A DNA stretch of 27,440 bases, taken from a virus. Of the stretch, positions 6,843-12,808 are shown one piece after another. The DNA lies in IMG/VR virus record IMGVR_UViG_3300044653_000040, positions 1 to 27,440 of that record. One strand, written 5' to 3'. Numbering within the stretch: the first letter of the stretch is position 1; the number at the start of each line of letters is the position of its first letter. Position numbers and translations under genes: made by a program. The notes below the pieces were generated by a model that saw nothing but the letters and a program-made list of their open reading frames with translations, was not told the DNA's origin and did not search any database.

Positions 6843-7087
6843 GCCCGCCCAACGGCCACACGATCCGGTGGCGCGGCGTGATGAGCGAGACCAAGTCCGA
6901 GGGCCTCGACATGACCGACCTGGCCACGTTCATCCACGACGCGGAGGAGCTGTCGCGGCAGCTCGGCGTGTGGCCGGGGATCGCGGTCCCCGTCGTGGTC
7001 GCCAACTATGACGGCTCGATCCGGCGGATATGGGTCGGGGTGCAGCGGCGGCGCTGGACGCGGCTGTCCGGGATCTGGTCGGCGTGA
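6839..7087 (+). CDS. Hypothetical 82-residue protein
   Basis: Small protein with two parts: a polar N-terminus and a C-terminal beta-rich segment (IAVPVVVANYDGSIRRIWVGV) ending in a basic, Trp-containing tail. No family recognised. Start GTG 6839 overlaps the previous stop. Its own stop overlaps a GTG that opens only a ten-codon frame (7084-7116), whose stop in turn overlaps the start of the nuclease gene at 7113. That ten-codon frame probably serves to pass ribosomes on to the nuclease gene. Confidence 0.62.
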   Translation: MSPPNGHTIRWRGVMSETKSEGLDMTDLATFIHDAEELSRQLGVWPGIAVPVVVANYDGSIRRIWVGVQRRRWTRLSGIWSA

Positions 7088-7112
7088 TGGGCGCCCGGCC
7101 GGGGTGGCTCCG

Positions 7113-7454
7113 GTGAGCCGTGGGAAGGGCAATGCCGCTCCAGCGTGGGTCGCTGCGTATCTGCAACCGTGGTGGCCAGGCTGCGAGAAGACACCTAACT
7201 CGCGCCCCGGCCGGGATCTGCTGGGGACGCCCGGTGTGGCGTTCGAGATCAAGACCGGGGCTGAGTGGAGCCACAAGGCGATCAGGCAGGCCGCCGGGTA
7301 CGCCCGTGAGGGTGAGCTGCCGGTCGTGGTCTACCTCCCGCCGGGGTGCGGTGAGCTCCAGGTCGCCGACTCGCTGGCGATCGTCCCGCTTCGCCTGCTT
7401 ATGCCGGTGCTCGTCGCGGCCGAGTACGCTCCCGACCCTGCGAGGAGAATGTGA
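7113..7454 (+). CDS. PD-(D/E)XK resolvase-like nuclease
   Basis: 113-residue nuclease of the compact endonuclease fold found in Holliday-junction-resolvase-like phage proteins. The core is visible as GRDLLGTPGVAFEIKTG (Asp, then Glu-x-Lys), followed by a helix and the strand-turn ELPVVVYLPPGCG. A role in resolving recombination or replication intermediates is known for related enzymes and inferred here; the neighbouring exonuclease and RecT-like genes support it. The GTG start at 7113 overlaps the stop of a ten-codon linker frame (GTGA). The stop overlaps the next gene (TGATG). Length is normal for this group. Confidence 0.75.
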   Translation: MSRGKGNAAPAWVAAYLQPWWPGCEKTPNSRPGRDLLGTPGVAFEIKTGAEWSHKAIRQAAGYAREGELPVVVYLPPGCGELQVADSLAIVPLRLLMPVLVAAEYAPDPARRM

Positions 7455-8449
7455 TGCCGCACAGCGACGAGACGTTCTACAAGATGTCGGTCGGGTGGAC
7501 CGAGGATTTGAAGGTGTCGGCGCTCGTGCGGTTCGGCGTGATCGAGGCCATCTTGGCGCGCGACCTGTTCAGCCAGATGATCGGGTTCTGCCGCCGCAAC
7601 CTGACCGATGGTTTCGTCCCGACCGATGCGGTCGGCAAGCTGATGTTCCCGCTTCCAGCCGATCACGCGGAGCGGCTCGCATTGCACCTCGCAGACCGGG
7701 GCGCATACGGACCGCTATGCGAACCGCATACGGATCGCATGGGCTGGCAGGTACTTGCCTACGCGAAGTGGAACGACACTCGGGCAGAAGTGCAGGCCAG
7801 GACGGAATCCGGCCGGAAAGCGGCGCGGAGCCGCTGGAATGGGCGCGATGCGGACCGCAATGCGGACCGCAATGCGGACCGCAATGCGGGTCGGTATGCA
7901 GAGCAAGAGCAAGAGCAAGAGCAAGAGGTTTTGTCACCGGTACAGGTAGTCGATCAAGCTACCGACCGTAACGCGCGCACGCCCGAGGACGGACAGCTTG
8001 ATATACCAAGCGAGGATGACGAGCTGGATACGCTCGTGCAAGCGCTGATGTTCGCCAAGACCGGGCGGTCGGTGAGCCGCACCGAGGCCCTGTCGATCCG
8101 GCAGACGCTCCTGTCGGGCCGGAACGTGCGGGACCGCGCGGCGTACCTCCGGTCGGCGCTCTCGACCCGGAAGGACGCCCGCGCGTTCCTCCCGACCCTC
8201 GACCCGCCTCAGCCGCCGTCGTCCAAGGTGGCGCTCCCGCCTAGGGTGGACCGGTCAGCCGCCGCCGGTCGCGGCGCGGCCGAGGCCCGCAAGCTGATGG
8301 CCGAGGCCGCCGAGAAGCGCGCGGCGAACGAGCCCGCCCGCCAGGCGCCGCCCGACCCGCCCGAGCAGGAACCGCTGCCCGACGACGATCCACCAGCCGA
8401 CGACGAGCCCGGCGACGACGCGCCGCCGGATTGGGTACCACCGTTCTGA
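7454..8449 (+). CDS. Replication-initiator-like phage protein with internal iterons
   Basis: 331 residues. The N-terminal about 120 residues (SDETFYKMSVGWTEDLKVSA through WQVLAYAKWNDT) resemble the winged-helix domain of phage replisome-organiser proteins. A repetitive linker follows: an ADRN repeat and an EQ repeat at about 133-158. A second helical domain is at about 190-240, then a disordered Pro/Asp-rich C-terminus. Like lambda O, it appears to carry origin-type repeats inside its own gene. I preferred ATG 7454 to GTG 7451 because GAGGAG at 7442-7447 lies at a good distance. Assignment to replication is inference from domain shape, position and repeats. Confidence 0.65.
   Translation: MPHSDETFYKMSVGWTEDLKVSALVRFGVIEAILARDLFSQMIGFCRRNLTDGFVPTDAVGKLMFPLPADHAERLALHLADRGAYGPLCEPHTDRMGWQVLAYAKWNDTRAEVQARTESGRKAARSRWNGRDADRNADRNADRNAGRYAEQEQEQEQEVLSPVQVVDQATDRNARTPEDGQLDIPSEDDELDTLVQALMFAKTGRSVSRTEALSIRQTLLSGRNVRDRAAYLRSALSTRKDARAFLPTLDPPQPPSSKVALPPRVDRSAAAGRGAAEARKLMAEAAEKRAANEPARQAPPDPPEQEPLPDDDPPADDEPGDDAPPDWVPPF
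7705..7895 (+). repeat. Iteron-like 12-base repeats, candidate replication origin
   Basis: Two clusters of a 12-base unit lie inside the initiator-like gene. At 7848-7883 ATGCGGACCGCA occurs three times in perfect tandem, with a degenerate fourth copy to 7895. At 7705-7740 there are three looser copies (ATACGGACCGC, TATGCGAACCGC, ATACGGATCGC). The DNA just after (7925-8005) is less GC-rich than most of the window and contains a short dyad, GGTAG / CTACC. Iterons beside an easily melted stretch inside an initiator gene is the lambda-type origin layout. Confidence 0.5.
7903..7930 (+). repeat. Hexamer tandem repeat
   Basis: The six-base unit GAGCAA is repeated four times and encodes the EQEQEQEQE run in the linker of the initiator-like protein. 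It lies directly after the 12-base iterons. It may simply encode a flexible acidic linker, or be part of the origin structure; copy number could vary between related phages. Confidence 0.7.
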
Positions 8450-8460
8450 GGGGAACCGCG

Positions 8461-8817
8461 ATGTCACCGCCACCGAGACGACCACCTTCGGACCCGCCGA
8501 CCCCGCCCGAGGGGTTCCGGGCGCTGAGCGCGCTGCGGCTGCGGCTGTGGATCGGGGGCGAGCTGCGCGACGAGCTGTGGATCAACGCCGACGACCCGAA
8601 CGCGGGCGAGCTGACCGAGGTCACGTCGGCGTACCACCTGCGGATCACGGAGATGGCCGAGGCCGCCGGGGTTCCGTGGATGACCGAGGTCTACGATCCC
8701 GCCTCGCCGCCTGAGCGGGCGTATCTGCGGATCGGGACCGACCGGGCCGGGATGTCGGCCGGGGCTCGCCCGTGGCACGGCGAGATCCCGTGGGCCAATG
8801 GCGAGTCCCCGTCATGA
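8461..8817 (+). CDS. Hypothetical 118-residue protein
   Basis: Unrecognised protein with a proline-rich start, then a compact mixed region (ALSALRLRLWIGGELRDELWI, YHLRITEMAEAAGVPW, AYLRIGTDRAGM). The alternation of strands and helices suggests a small globular domain. ATG 8461 is preferred to an in-frame GTG/ATG further up because AGGGGA sits about seven bases before it. It is separated by only 11 bases from the initiator-like gene and ends in ATGA with the lipoprotein gene. Confidence 0.68.
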   Translation: MSPPPRRPPSDPPTPPEGFRALSALRLRLWIGGELRDELWINADDPNAGELTEVTSAYHLRITEMAEAAGVPWMTEVYDPASPPERAYLRIGTDRAGMSAGARPWHGEIPWANGESPS

Positions 8818-9248
8818 GGCGGCTCGCGCTAGCAGTCGCGGCGCTGGCGCTCACGGGCTGCTCTGCGGCGTCCGCGGCTGACCCGGCGGCAACGGCGGCC
8901 AGGGCGGCGAGGACGGCTCCCGCGCCGCTGGAGTGCGCCTGGTACACCCCGACGATCGTCGGCCAGGAGGCGGACGGCCAGGAGGTCGTGATCACGATGA
9001 CCGGCCCGGCGTGCGGGTCGCTGACGCTGATCCGGTGGGTGTCGCTCAAGACGCAGGGGTCGCCGTGGGCCAGGACGACCCGCATCGAGGGGACGATCAT
9101 CGCGCAGGTGGCCAAGGGCGGGACGGTGGTAAAGATTTACCAGTCGGGGTTCGCTCTGGCGACCGACGAGACGGCCGGGGATCTCGCCGATGCGTTCCTC
9201 GCGGCGGGTTGGTCGATCGAGCAGCCGGTCGCTCAGCGGAGCCTGTAG
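8814..9248 (+). CDS. Predicted lipoprotein
   Basis: 144-residue protein with a classic lipoprotein signal: basic start (MRRLAL), hydrophobic stretch and lipobox LTGC with Cys at about residue 15. It would be exported and lipid-anchored on the outer face of the cytoplasmic membrane. The mature part starts with an Ala-rich linker, then a beta-rich domain (VVITMTGPACGS, RTTRIEGTIIAQVAKGGTVVKIYQSG) with two cysteines that could pair. Membrane lipoproteins in temperate phages often act in superinfection exclusion or lysogenic conversion; that role is inference here. The gene is last in the early rightward run and is followed by a strong hairpin. Confidence 0.75.
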   Translation: MRRLALAVAALALTGCSAASAADPAATAARAARTAPAPLECAWYTPTIVGQEADGQEVVITMTGPACGSLTLIRWVSLKTQGSPWARTTRIEGTIIAQVAKGGTVVKIYQSGFALATDETAGDLADAFLAAGWSIEQPVAQRSL

Positions 9249-9261
9249 GGTCGGTTCGATG

Positions 9262-9300
9262 CCGGCCCGGAGTGGTCCCCGCTCCCCGCTACCGGGCCGG
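9262..9300. terminator. Hairpin between converging genes, likely bidirectional terminator
   Basis: Perfect arms CCGGCCCGG (9262-9270) and CCGGGCCGG (9292-9300) with a 21-base loop, 13 bases after the lipoprotein stop. The stop codon of the leftward gene lies in the loop at 9289. It is placed to end transcription from both sides. No T-run is present, as is usual in this GC range. Confidence 0.5.
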
Positions 9301-9813
9301 TGATTGCTCCCCGGTCCCCGTCGTGGATGGCTCGGGCGTCGCTGTCGCGGTCGGCGCCGGTGCTGCCGTCTGCGTGGGGACCGGGGTCGGGACCGGCGAG
9401 CTGGCGGGCGTCGAGGGCGGCGGCGAGCTGGCGGGCCGGGTCGGCGCGGGCGGCGGGGAGCTCGTCCGGGTGATCGGGGCCGGGGTCCGATTCTCGAGTA
9501 CGGGCCGCCGGGTCGGCGGCGCGGCCGGGGACGGCGCGACGGGGACCGGGGCCGGGTCCGGGATCACGGCGGATCGTCGGTGACGCGCCCGGATCGGGGC
9601 GGCGTCGTGCTTGACGGTGGGCGGCCGGTGGGCGATGGACACCGCGACTTCGGTTCCGGTGGCGAGCACCGCCCCGGCGATCGCGCCGCCGCTGAGGGCG
9701 ACAGCGGCGAGGGCGAGGCGGCGGCGGTAGCGCGGCCTCCGGGGTGGCGGGAGCTGCGGAGCGGGCGCGCTGGCCGTCCGGCTGGTCTGCGTGTCGGCGT
9801 AGGCCGGGTCCAT
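9289..9813 (-). CDS. Membrane-anchored Pro/Thr/Ala-rich protein
   Basis: 174-residue protein with a cytoplasmic N-terminus ending in a basic cluster (RRPRYRRR, about 25-32), one membrane helix (about 33-55, LALAAVALSGGAIAGAVLATG) and a long, probably external and disordered tail rich in Pro, Ala, Thr and Ser. Such anchored stalks are common in actinobacterial surface proteins; in a phage this could be a lysogeny-expressed surface or exclusion factor (inference). The opposite strand is also open here, but the membrane-anchor pattern and the divergent start at 9813 favour the minus strand. It is a single gene facing left, between rightward genes. Confidence 0.6.
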   Translation of the reverse strand: MDPAYADTQTSRTASAPAPQLPPPRRPRYRRRLALAAVALSGGAIAGAVLATGTEVAVSIAHRPPTVKHDAAPIRARHRRSAVIPDPAPVPVAPSPAAPPTRRPVLENRTPAPITRTSSPPPAPTRPASSPPPSTPASSPVPTPVPTQTAAPAPTATATPEPSTTGTGEQSPAR

Positions 9814-9866
9814 CTGACCAGTCTGCCGGTCTTCCGCTGGCGCCGCCGGTCGGTTAGTCTGCCCGC

Positions 9867-10142
9867 ATGGCCCTGACGACGAAGCAGCGGAACCGGCTCC
9901 CGCGCTCGGCGTTCGTCTACGCGCCGAAGGGCGCTCCCCGGTCCAGGTGGAAGTACCCGGTCCCGACGAAGGCGCAGGCCCGCAGAGCGGGTATCAGCGA
10001 GGCCAACCGGGTCAGGACCGCGAGGGCGGCGGTCAGCTACTCGGCGCGGCGGACCACGATGGGCTCGCAGCGGCGGGTCTCGGCGGTCGCCAGGACGCGG
10101 GCCGGTGTCGGCGCCCCGCATCGTTCGAGGCGCCGGTCATGA
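9867..10142 (+). CDS. Small basic actinophage protein
   Basis: 91 residues, strongly basic. The N-terminal pattern (LTTKQRNRLPRSAFVYAPKG, then KYPVPTKAQARRAGISEANR) is one I associate with a family of small actinophage/actinobacterial proteins related to DUF6582-type sequences; the function is unknown. The C-terminus is Arg/Ala/Ser rich and may bind nucleic acid. The gene starts 53 bases from the divergent membrane-protein gene, so both probably have promoters in that short gap. It ends in ATGA with the next gene. Confidence 0.7.
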   Translation: MALTTKQRNRLPRSAFVYAPKGAPRSRWKYPVPTKAQARRAGISEANRVRTARAAVSYSARRTTMGSQRRVSAVARTRAGVGAPHRSRRRS

Positions 10143-10339
10143 CCGCTGAGCCGTCGTTCACCTGCCCGCGCTGCGGGCGGACCAGCCATCACCCGAACGA
10201 TGTCCGTGAGGGCTACTGCGGGGCCTGCCACGACTGGACCGGCCAGCCGTCACGGGACGGGATCACGCTGGCGGTACCGGGTGAGCCCGGCGGCGCGGGT
10301 GATCTTGCTGACGCCCTGCACCGTGATGTCGGCGGCTGA
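10139..10339 (+). CDS. Small zinc-ribbon protein
   Basis: 66 residues. The N-terminal 35 form a compact zinc ribbon: FTCPRCGRTSHHPNDV, then GYCGACHDWTG, with two C-x2-C pairs separated by about 17 residues. This short motif is frequent in actinobacteria and their phages; its role is unknown, possibly nucleic-acid binding. The C-terminal half overlaps the 3' end of the leftward HTH gene by 90 bases, so part of this tail may be shaped by the other strand. Start ATG overlaps the previous stop (ATGA). Confidence 0.68.
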   Translation: MTAEPSFTCPRCGRTSHHPNDVREGYCGACHDWTGQPSRDGITLAVPGEPGGAGDLADALHRDVGG

Positions 10340-10495
10340 CGCGATGTCGGCGTGCGGGCGCTTCGCGTCAGCGAGAGCGAGCACGAGCCGGTCGCGGCGT
10401 CCGCGGATCGCGTCGGTGAGCCGTTCGGCGGCGGCGAGCTGGGCAGTCGCGGCGGTCAGCTCGGCGAGGAGCGCGTCTCCTTCCTCGGGGGTCAT
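10250..10495 (-). CDS. Small helix-turn-helix protein
   Basis: 81 residues. The N-terminal half is a helical, Ala-rich segment (LLAELTAATAQLAAAERLTDAI), and the C-terminal half a helix-turn-helix like sigma-region-4 or MarR-type short HTHs (RDRLVLALADAKRPHADIAS, then ITVQGVSKITRAAG). It is probably a DNA-binding regulator, possibly of this operon. It is the last gene of the leftward operon; ATG 10495 overlaps the stop of the preceding gene (ATGA). Its 3' end runs 90 bases into the convergent zinc-ribbon gene. Confidence 0.7.
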   Translation of the reverse strand: MTPEEGDALLAELTAATAQLAAAERLTDAIRGRRDRLVLALADAKRPHADIASAADITVQGVSKITRAAGLTRYRQRDPVP

Positions 10496-10995
10496 CGGGT
10501 GTCCCCCGGCAGCGGCGGCAGCGACCGCCGGTTGATCAGCGTGTCGTTGGTCGCCATCGGCCAGTACTCGTAATCGCCGGATCGCCAGTACGAGTACACC
10601 TGCCTCGCCTGGGCTTTGGAGCGGCGCCAGGTCCGTTTCTCGCCTACCTCGCGGATGTACCGGATCAGCCGAAGGTGGGTCCACTGGTCGTGGGAGATCC
10701 GCAGGAGGAGGTACTCGTGGGGGTCTTCCGGCACGGTTCGGGCCAGGGTCCAGAACTCGGCGCTGACGTACTTCGCGGCCTCCTCCTCGGTCAGGAGCGG
10801 CGCCAGGTCGGCGGCCGGGATCAGCAGGCGGCGAGGCCCGGTGAAGTCACCTGAGCACTCGTCGCAGAGCCGGGCTGTGGCGCCGCCCATCGGGACGGCT
10901 ACCTCCTGGGTCGCGGCCTTGAAGCGGTAGGGGCTTGAGCACAGCTCGCACGGCGGGCGCGCGATCACGAGCCGGGAGTTCGGGGGGTGCTCCAC
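10492..10995 (-). CDS. Hypothetical protein with N-terminal zinc ribbon
   Basis: About 167 residues. Near the N-terminus are PPCELCSS and RLCDECSG, two C-x2-C pairs about 28 residues apart, likely one zinc site. The rest is mainly helical with many Arg, Trp and Tyr residues (YLLLRISHDQWTHLRLIRYI, RQVYSYWRSGDYEYW). No family recognised. An ATG at 11049 would add 18 residues, but it has no ribosome site and lies only 11 bases after a strong terminator-like hairpin. GTG 10995 has GGAG eight bases before it, so I prefer it. The stop overlaps the HTH gene (ATGA). Confidence 0.65.
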   Translation of the reverse strand: MEHPPNSRLVIARPPCELCSSPYRFKAATQEVAVPMGGATARLCDECSGDFTGPRRLLIPAADLAPLLTEEEAAKYVSAEFWTLARTVPEDPHEYLLLRISHDQWTHLRLIRYIREVGEKRTWRRSKAQARQVYSYWRSGDYEYWPMATNDTLINRRSLPPLPGDTR

Positions 10996-11059
10996 GATGT
11001 CAGCTCCATTCGGTAGGGTTGGGATCGGCGGTGCATCGGTGGTTACCATCGGGCACTTT

Positions 11060-11093
11060 GAGCGCGGTCCCGGTTCGGGCCGGGACCGCGCTC
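11060..11093 (-). terminator. Perfect 14-base-pair hairpin (terminator-like)
   Basis: GAGCGCGGTCCCGG (11060-11073) pairs perfectly with CCGGGACCGCGCTC (11080-11093) across a six-base loop. It begins eight bases after the stop of the leftward DUF2958 gene. It is the strongest inverted repeat I saw in the window. On the minus strand it is followed by AAAGTG rather than a T-run. It probably ends or attenuates the upstream part of the leftward operon, so the last two genes may have their own promoter. Confidence 0.65.
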
Positions 11094-11100
11094 GCTTCTG

Positions 11101-11505
11101 TCAAATGTTGCGGCGTTTCTCGATCTCGATCTCGCCCCACGTGCGCGGGGTCCAGTGGCAGTCGCGCTCTACGATCAGCAGGCCGGGAACCCGGTGCATC
11201 TGCGGCGCCATGCCTAGGGTCACGATCCGGCCGTCCGCGCGGACCCGCTCCAGCTCGGGCAGGCTGAACGGTCCCCACTCGGGTCCGTGGCCGATGTCGG
11301 CGGCGCCGTACCCGATCCAGTCCACGCGGTCCAGCTCGGCGAGGTACCAGTCGCAGCCCCCGGAGAAGTAGTGAATCCAGATCACCTTGTGGTCGGCGAT
11401 CGTGTGCTCGGTGTCGTAGTACTCGGGGATGCGGTTCAGCACGTCGCGGGGCGGGAGGAACAGGTGGCCGCGCCGTCGCTTCTGGGTCTCGGTGAAGTCA
11501 CTCAT
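11101..11505 (-). CDS. DUF2958-like protein
   Basis: 134 residues matching the usual DUF2958 layout: a start with LFLPPRDVLNRIP, then KVIWIHYFSGGCDWYLAELD, then GYGAADIGHGPEWGPFSLPEL, and an end with LLIVERDCHW. DUF2958 proteins occur on plasmids, phages and other mobile elements; the biochemical role is not established. The start ATG 11505 has a strong AGGAGGTGA six bases upstream, inside the end of the preceding gene, which it overlaps by eight bases. A strong hairpin follows the stop. Confidence 0.78.
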   Translation of the reverse strand: MSDFTETQKRRRGHLFLPPRDVLNRIPEYYDTEHTIADHKVIWIHYFSGGCDWYLAELDRVDWIGYGAADIGHGPEWGPFSLPELERVRADGRIVTLGMAPQMHRVPGLLIVERDCHWTPRTWGEIEIEKRRNI

Positions 11506-11812
11506 CCCCGGTCACCTCCTCCCCGATCGTGCCGCACCGTAGGCACTGGAATCCGGCGGGCGGCTGGTACCGGCAGCGCGGGCAGGGTCGCATGATCTCG
11601 GCGGCGGTCGTCTCGTAGGCAAAGGCGATCCAGCGCAGCGAGGGCGGCTTGCGGAGCCCGCTCTCCCACCGGCTCACGGCCGACACGTCGTGGTCGAGGC
11701 GCTTGCCGGCCTCGTACATCGACCAGCCGCGTTCGAGGCGTATCCGGCGCATCCCGGCGGCGCGGCGCTGTAGCAGGGCCTTGAGGTCGAGGTCGTGCAG
11801 CTCGTCGGTCAT
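11498..11812 (-). CDS. XRE-family regulator with C-terminal zinc ribbon
   Basis: 104 residues. The helix-turn-helix is at about 18-70 (RLERGWSMYEAGKRLDHDVS, then VSRWESGLRKPPSLRW) with the typical W-E-x-G-x-x-x-P end of the recognition helix region. A zinc ribbon is attached with C77, C80, C90 and C93. It is a likely transcription regulator of the leftward operon or of the divergent cassette (inference). The ATG at 11812 overlaps the stop of the small Cys gene; an in-frame ATG ten codons upstream is less likely because its ribosome site would touch the start codon. Confidence 0.8.
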   Translation of the reverse strand: MTDELHDLDLKALLQRRAAGMRRIRLERGWSMYEAGKRLDHDVSAVSRWESGLRKPPSLRWIAFAYETTAAEIMRPCPRCRYQPPAGFQCLRCGTIGEEVTGDE

Positions 11813-11982
11813 AGCTGCCTGCCCCGGCTCTGCGGGGTCCATCCCTCGCACCCGCACCAGCGGCGGCGCGGGCAGATCACCTGTCGGCGGGTGTGGGCGG
11901 TCAGCCGGTGTCCGCAGGTACACAGCGGCTCGCGCATCGCCAGGCAGCGGCCTACGAGCGCGCTCAGCTCGGCGGCGCTCAC
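11809..11982 (-). CDS. 57-residue Cys/His-rich protein
   Basis: A short gene between two others, supported by overlaps on both sides: GTG 11982 lies in the stop of the upstream gene (GTGA) and its own stop overlaps the ATG of the XRE gene (ATGA). It begins VSAAELSALVGRCLAMRE and has C21, C23, H25, H30, C37, C43 and C45, a pattern of C-x-C-x-H-x4-H then C and C-x-C. This is typical of small zinc-binding proteins often encoded by actinomycetes. Function unknown. Confidence 0.7.
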   Translation of the reverse strand: MSAAELSALVGRCLAMREPLCTCGHRLTAHTRRQVICPRRRWCGCEGWTPQSRGRQL

Positions 11983-12248
11983 GGGATCATGTCCGGTCTC
12001 GGGAGCGGGCGCAGGTTGTCGGCTGACACCTCGTACTGGCCGTCGTTCAGGATGGCCTGCACGTCGGTTCCGAACGCCACCAGCTCGGCGACGATCAGGG
12101 GTCCGGCCGGGAGCGGCGCGGCTTCGGGGTTCACGTACTCGACCGCATCGCCTGGCTTGATCTCGCCGTGGCCCGAGCTGTAGCGGGTCAGCACGATCGG
12201 GGCCTCGGGGTCGTCGGGGTCGGTGTGGTAGTACTTGCTGTCGCTCAC
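11979..12248 (-). CDS. Hypothetical 89-residue protein
   Basis: Small acidic protein, mostly beta strands by eye (APIVLTRYSSGHGEIKPGDAVEYV, then LIVAELVAFGTDVQAIL, QYEVSADNLRPLP), suggestive of a small barrel such as an SH3- or KOW-like fold; this is only a reading of the pattern. Not recognised. The GTG at 12248 has a strong ribosome site (GGAGGTGA, four bases upstream) and overlaps the stop of the preceding gene. It overlaps the 57-residue gene at its end (GTGA). Confidence 0.72.
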   Translation of the reverse strand: MSDSKYYHTDPDDPEAPIVLTRYSSGHGEIKPGDAVEYVNPEAAPLPAGPLIVAELVAFGTDVQAILNDGQYEVSADNLRPLPRPDMIP

Positions 12249-12586
12249 GCGGTCACCTCCGGGTGGTGGCGTGTATACACTCGACGCCCGACCCGGCGTC
12301 GCGGGTTACGTGGGCGATCATGCTTTCTCGGCGGGGTCGGCAGGCCGGTCACTTCGTAGGCGTCCACGCTCTCGAACGCGGCGCGCAGCTCAGCCTCGGG
12401 CACGGCGCCGCCTAGGTAGGTCGTGGTGATCTCCTGGCCTCGCGGGTGGGTCACGGTCAGGCAGTAGCCATCGAGGGCGCCGCCGTCCCGCAGCGTGGGG
12501 TCCAGGTGGCCGCTCGTGTTGGTCAGGTGTTTCAGGTCGAGGCGGGCGCCGCCGGGTGTCACCCAGCGGCGCGCGGTCGGGGTCAC
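12245..12586 (-). CDS. Hypothetical 113-residue protein
   Basis: Unrecognised protein with a mixed alpha/beta core at about 38-85 (DGYCLTVTHPRGQEITTTYLGG, then EAELRAAFESVDAYEVTGL) and a strongly basic C-terminal tail (PPRKHDRPRNPRRRVGRRVY). The tail could contact nucleic acid. The GTG start at 12586 overlaps the stop of the 49-residue gene, and the end overlaps the next gene, so it is coupled on both sides. Confidence 0.7.
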   Translation of the reverse strand: MTPTARRWVTPGGARLDLKHLTNTSGHLDPTLRDGGALDGYCLTVTHPRGQEITTTYLGGAVPEAELRAAFESVDAYEVTGLPTPPRKHDRPRNPRRRVGRRVYTRHHPEVTA

Positions 12587-12732
12587 TGGTCCGCCTCAAG
12601 GGCGCCGTCGATCGCGGCAAGCGCGGCGTCGGTGTCATCGGCTAGTTCCTCGTTCGGGTCTGCGGGCTCTACCCACGTGTCTTGGTCGTCGCGGCGGCGG
12701 TTCGGGCGCCGTAGCTTCTGGATCTGGTGCAT
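12583..12732 (-). CDS. 49-residue protein resembling a truncated Pup (ubiquitin-like) protein
   Basis: Short acidic protein. The N-terminus is MHQIQKLRRPNRRR and the C-terminal half EELADDTDAALAAIDGALE, ending ADQ. The second half follows the helix pattern of Pup, the protein tag of the actinobacterial proteasome: E-x-L-x-D-D-x-D-x-x-L-x-x-I-D-x-x-L-E. Pup then continues for about a dozen residues to a GGQ or GGE end; here the protein stops early, but still with Gln as the last residue. The only in-frame start is ATG 12732, with AAAGGA unusually far upstream (about 16 bases). The stop overlaps the next gene's GTG. The Pup relation is inference from pattern only. Confidence 0.65.
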   Translation of the reverse strand: MHQIQKLRRPNRRRDDQDTWVEPADPNEELADDTDAALAAIDGALEADQ

Positions 12733-12764
12733 GGCGGTGTTTCGGTGTTCCTTTCAGCGGGCCG

Positions 12765-12791
12765 GGGGGCGCCGTTTCGGGCGGCGCCCCC
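12765..12791 (-). terminator. Strong hairpin within the leftward operon
   Basis: GGGGGCGCCG (12765-12774) pairs with CGGCGCCCCC (12782-12791) across a seven-base loop, and two further base pairs can form beyond a bulge. It lies between the first leftward gene and the 49-residue gene, 18 bases after the stop at 12809. It may be a terminator or attenuator giving high expression of the first gene relative to the rest. Confidence 0.5.
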
Positions 12792-12808
12792 GGTTAGGTG
12801 GTCCCGGC

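Noticed and set aside
7848-7895. CRISPR array
   Set aside because: The repeats are directly tandem 12-base units inside a coding frame with no spacers.
9304-9876. Rightward 190-codon frame opposite the membrane-anchored protein
   Set aside because: The product is almost only Arg and Gly with no recognisable pattern, whereas the minus strand has a basic-flanked membrane helix and Pro/Thr stalk.
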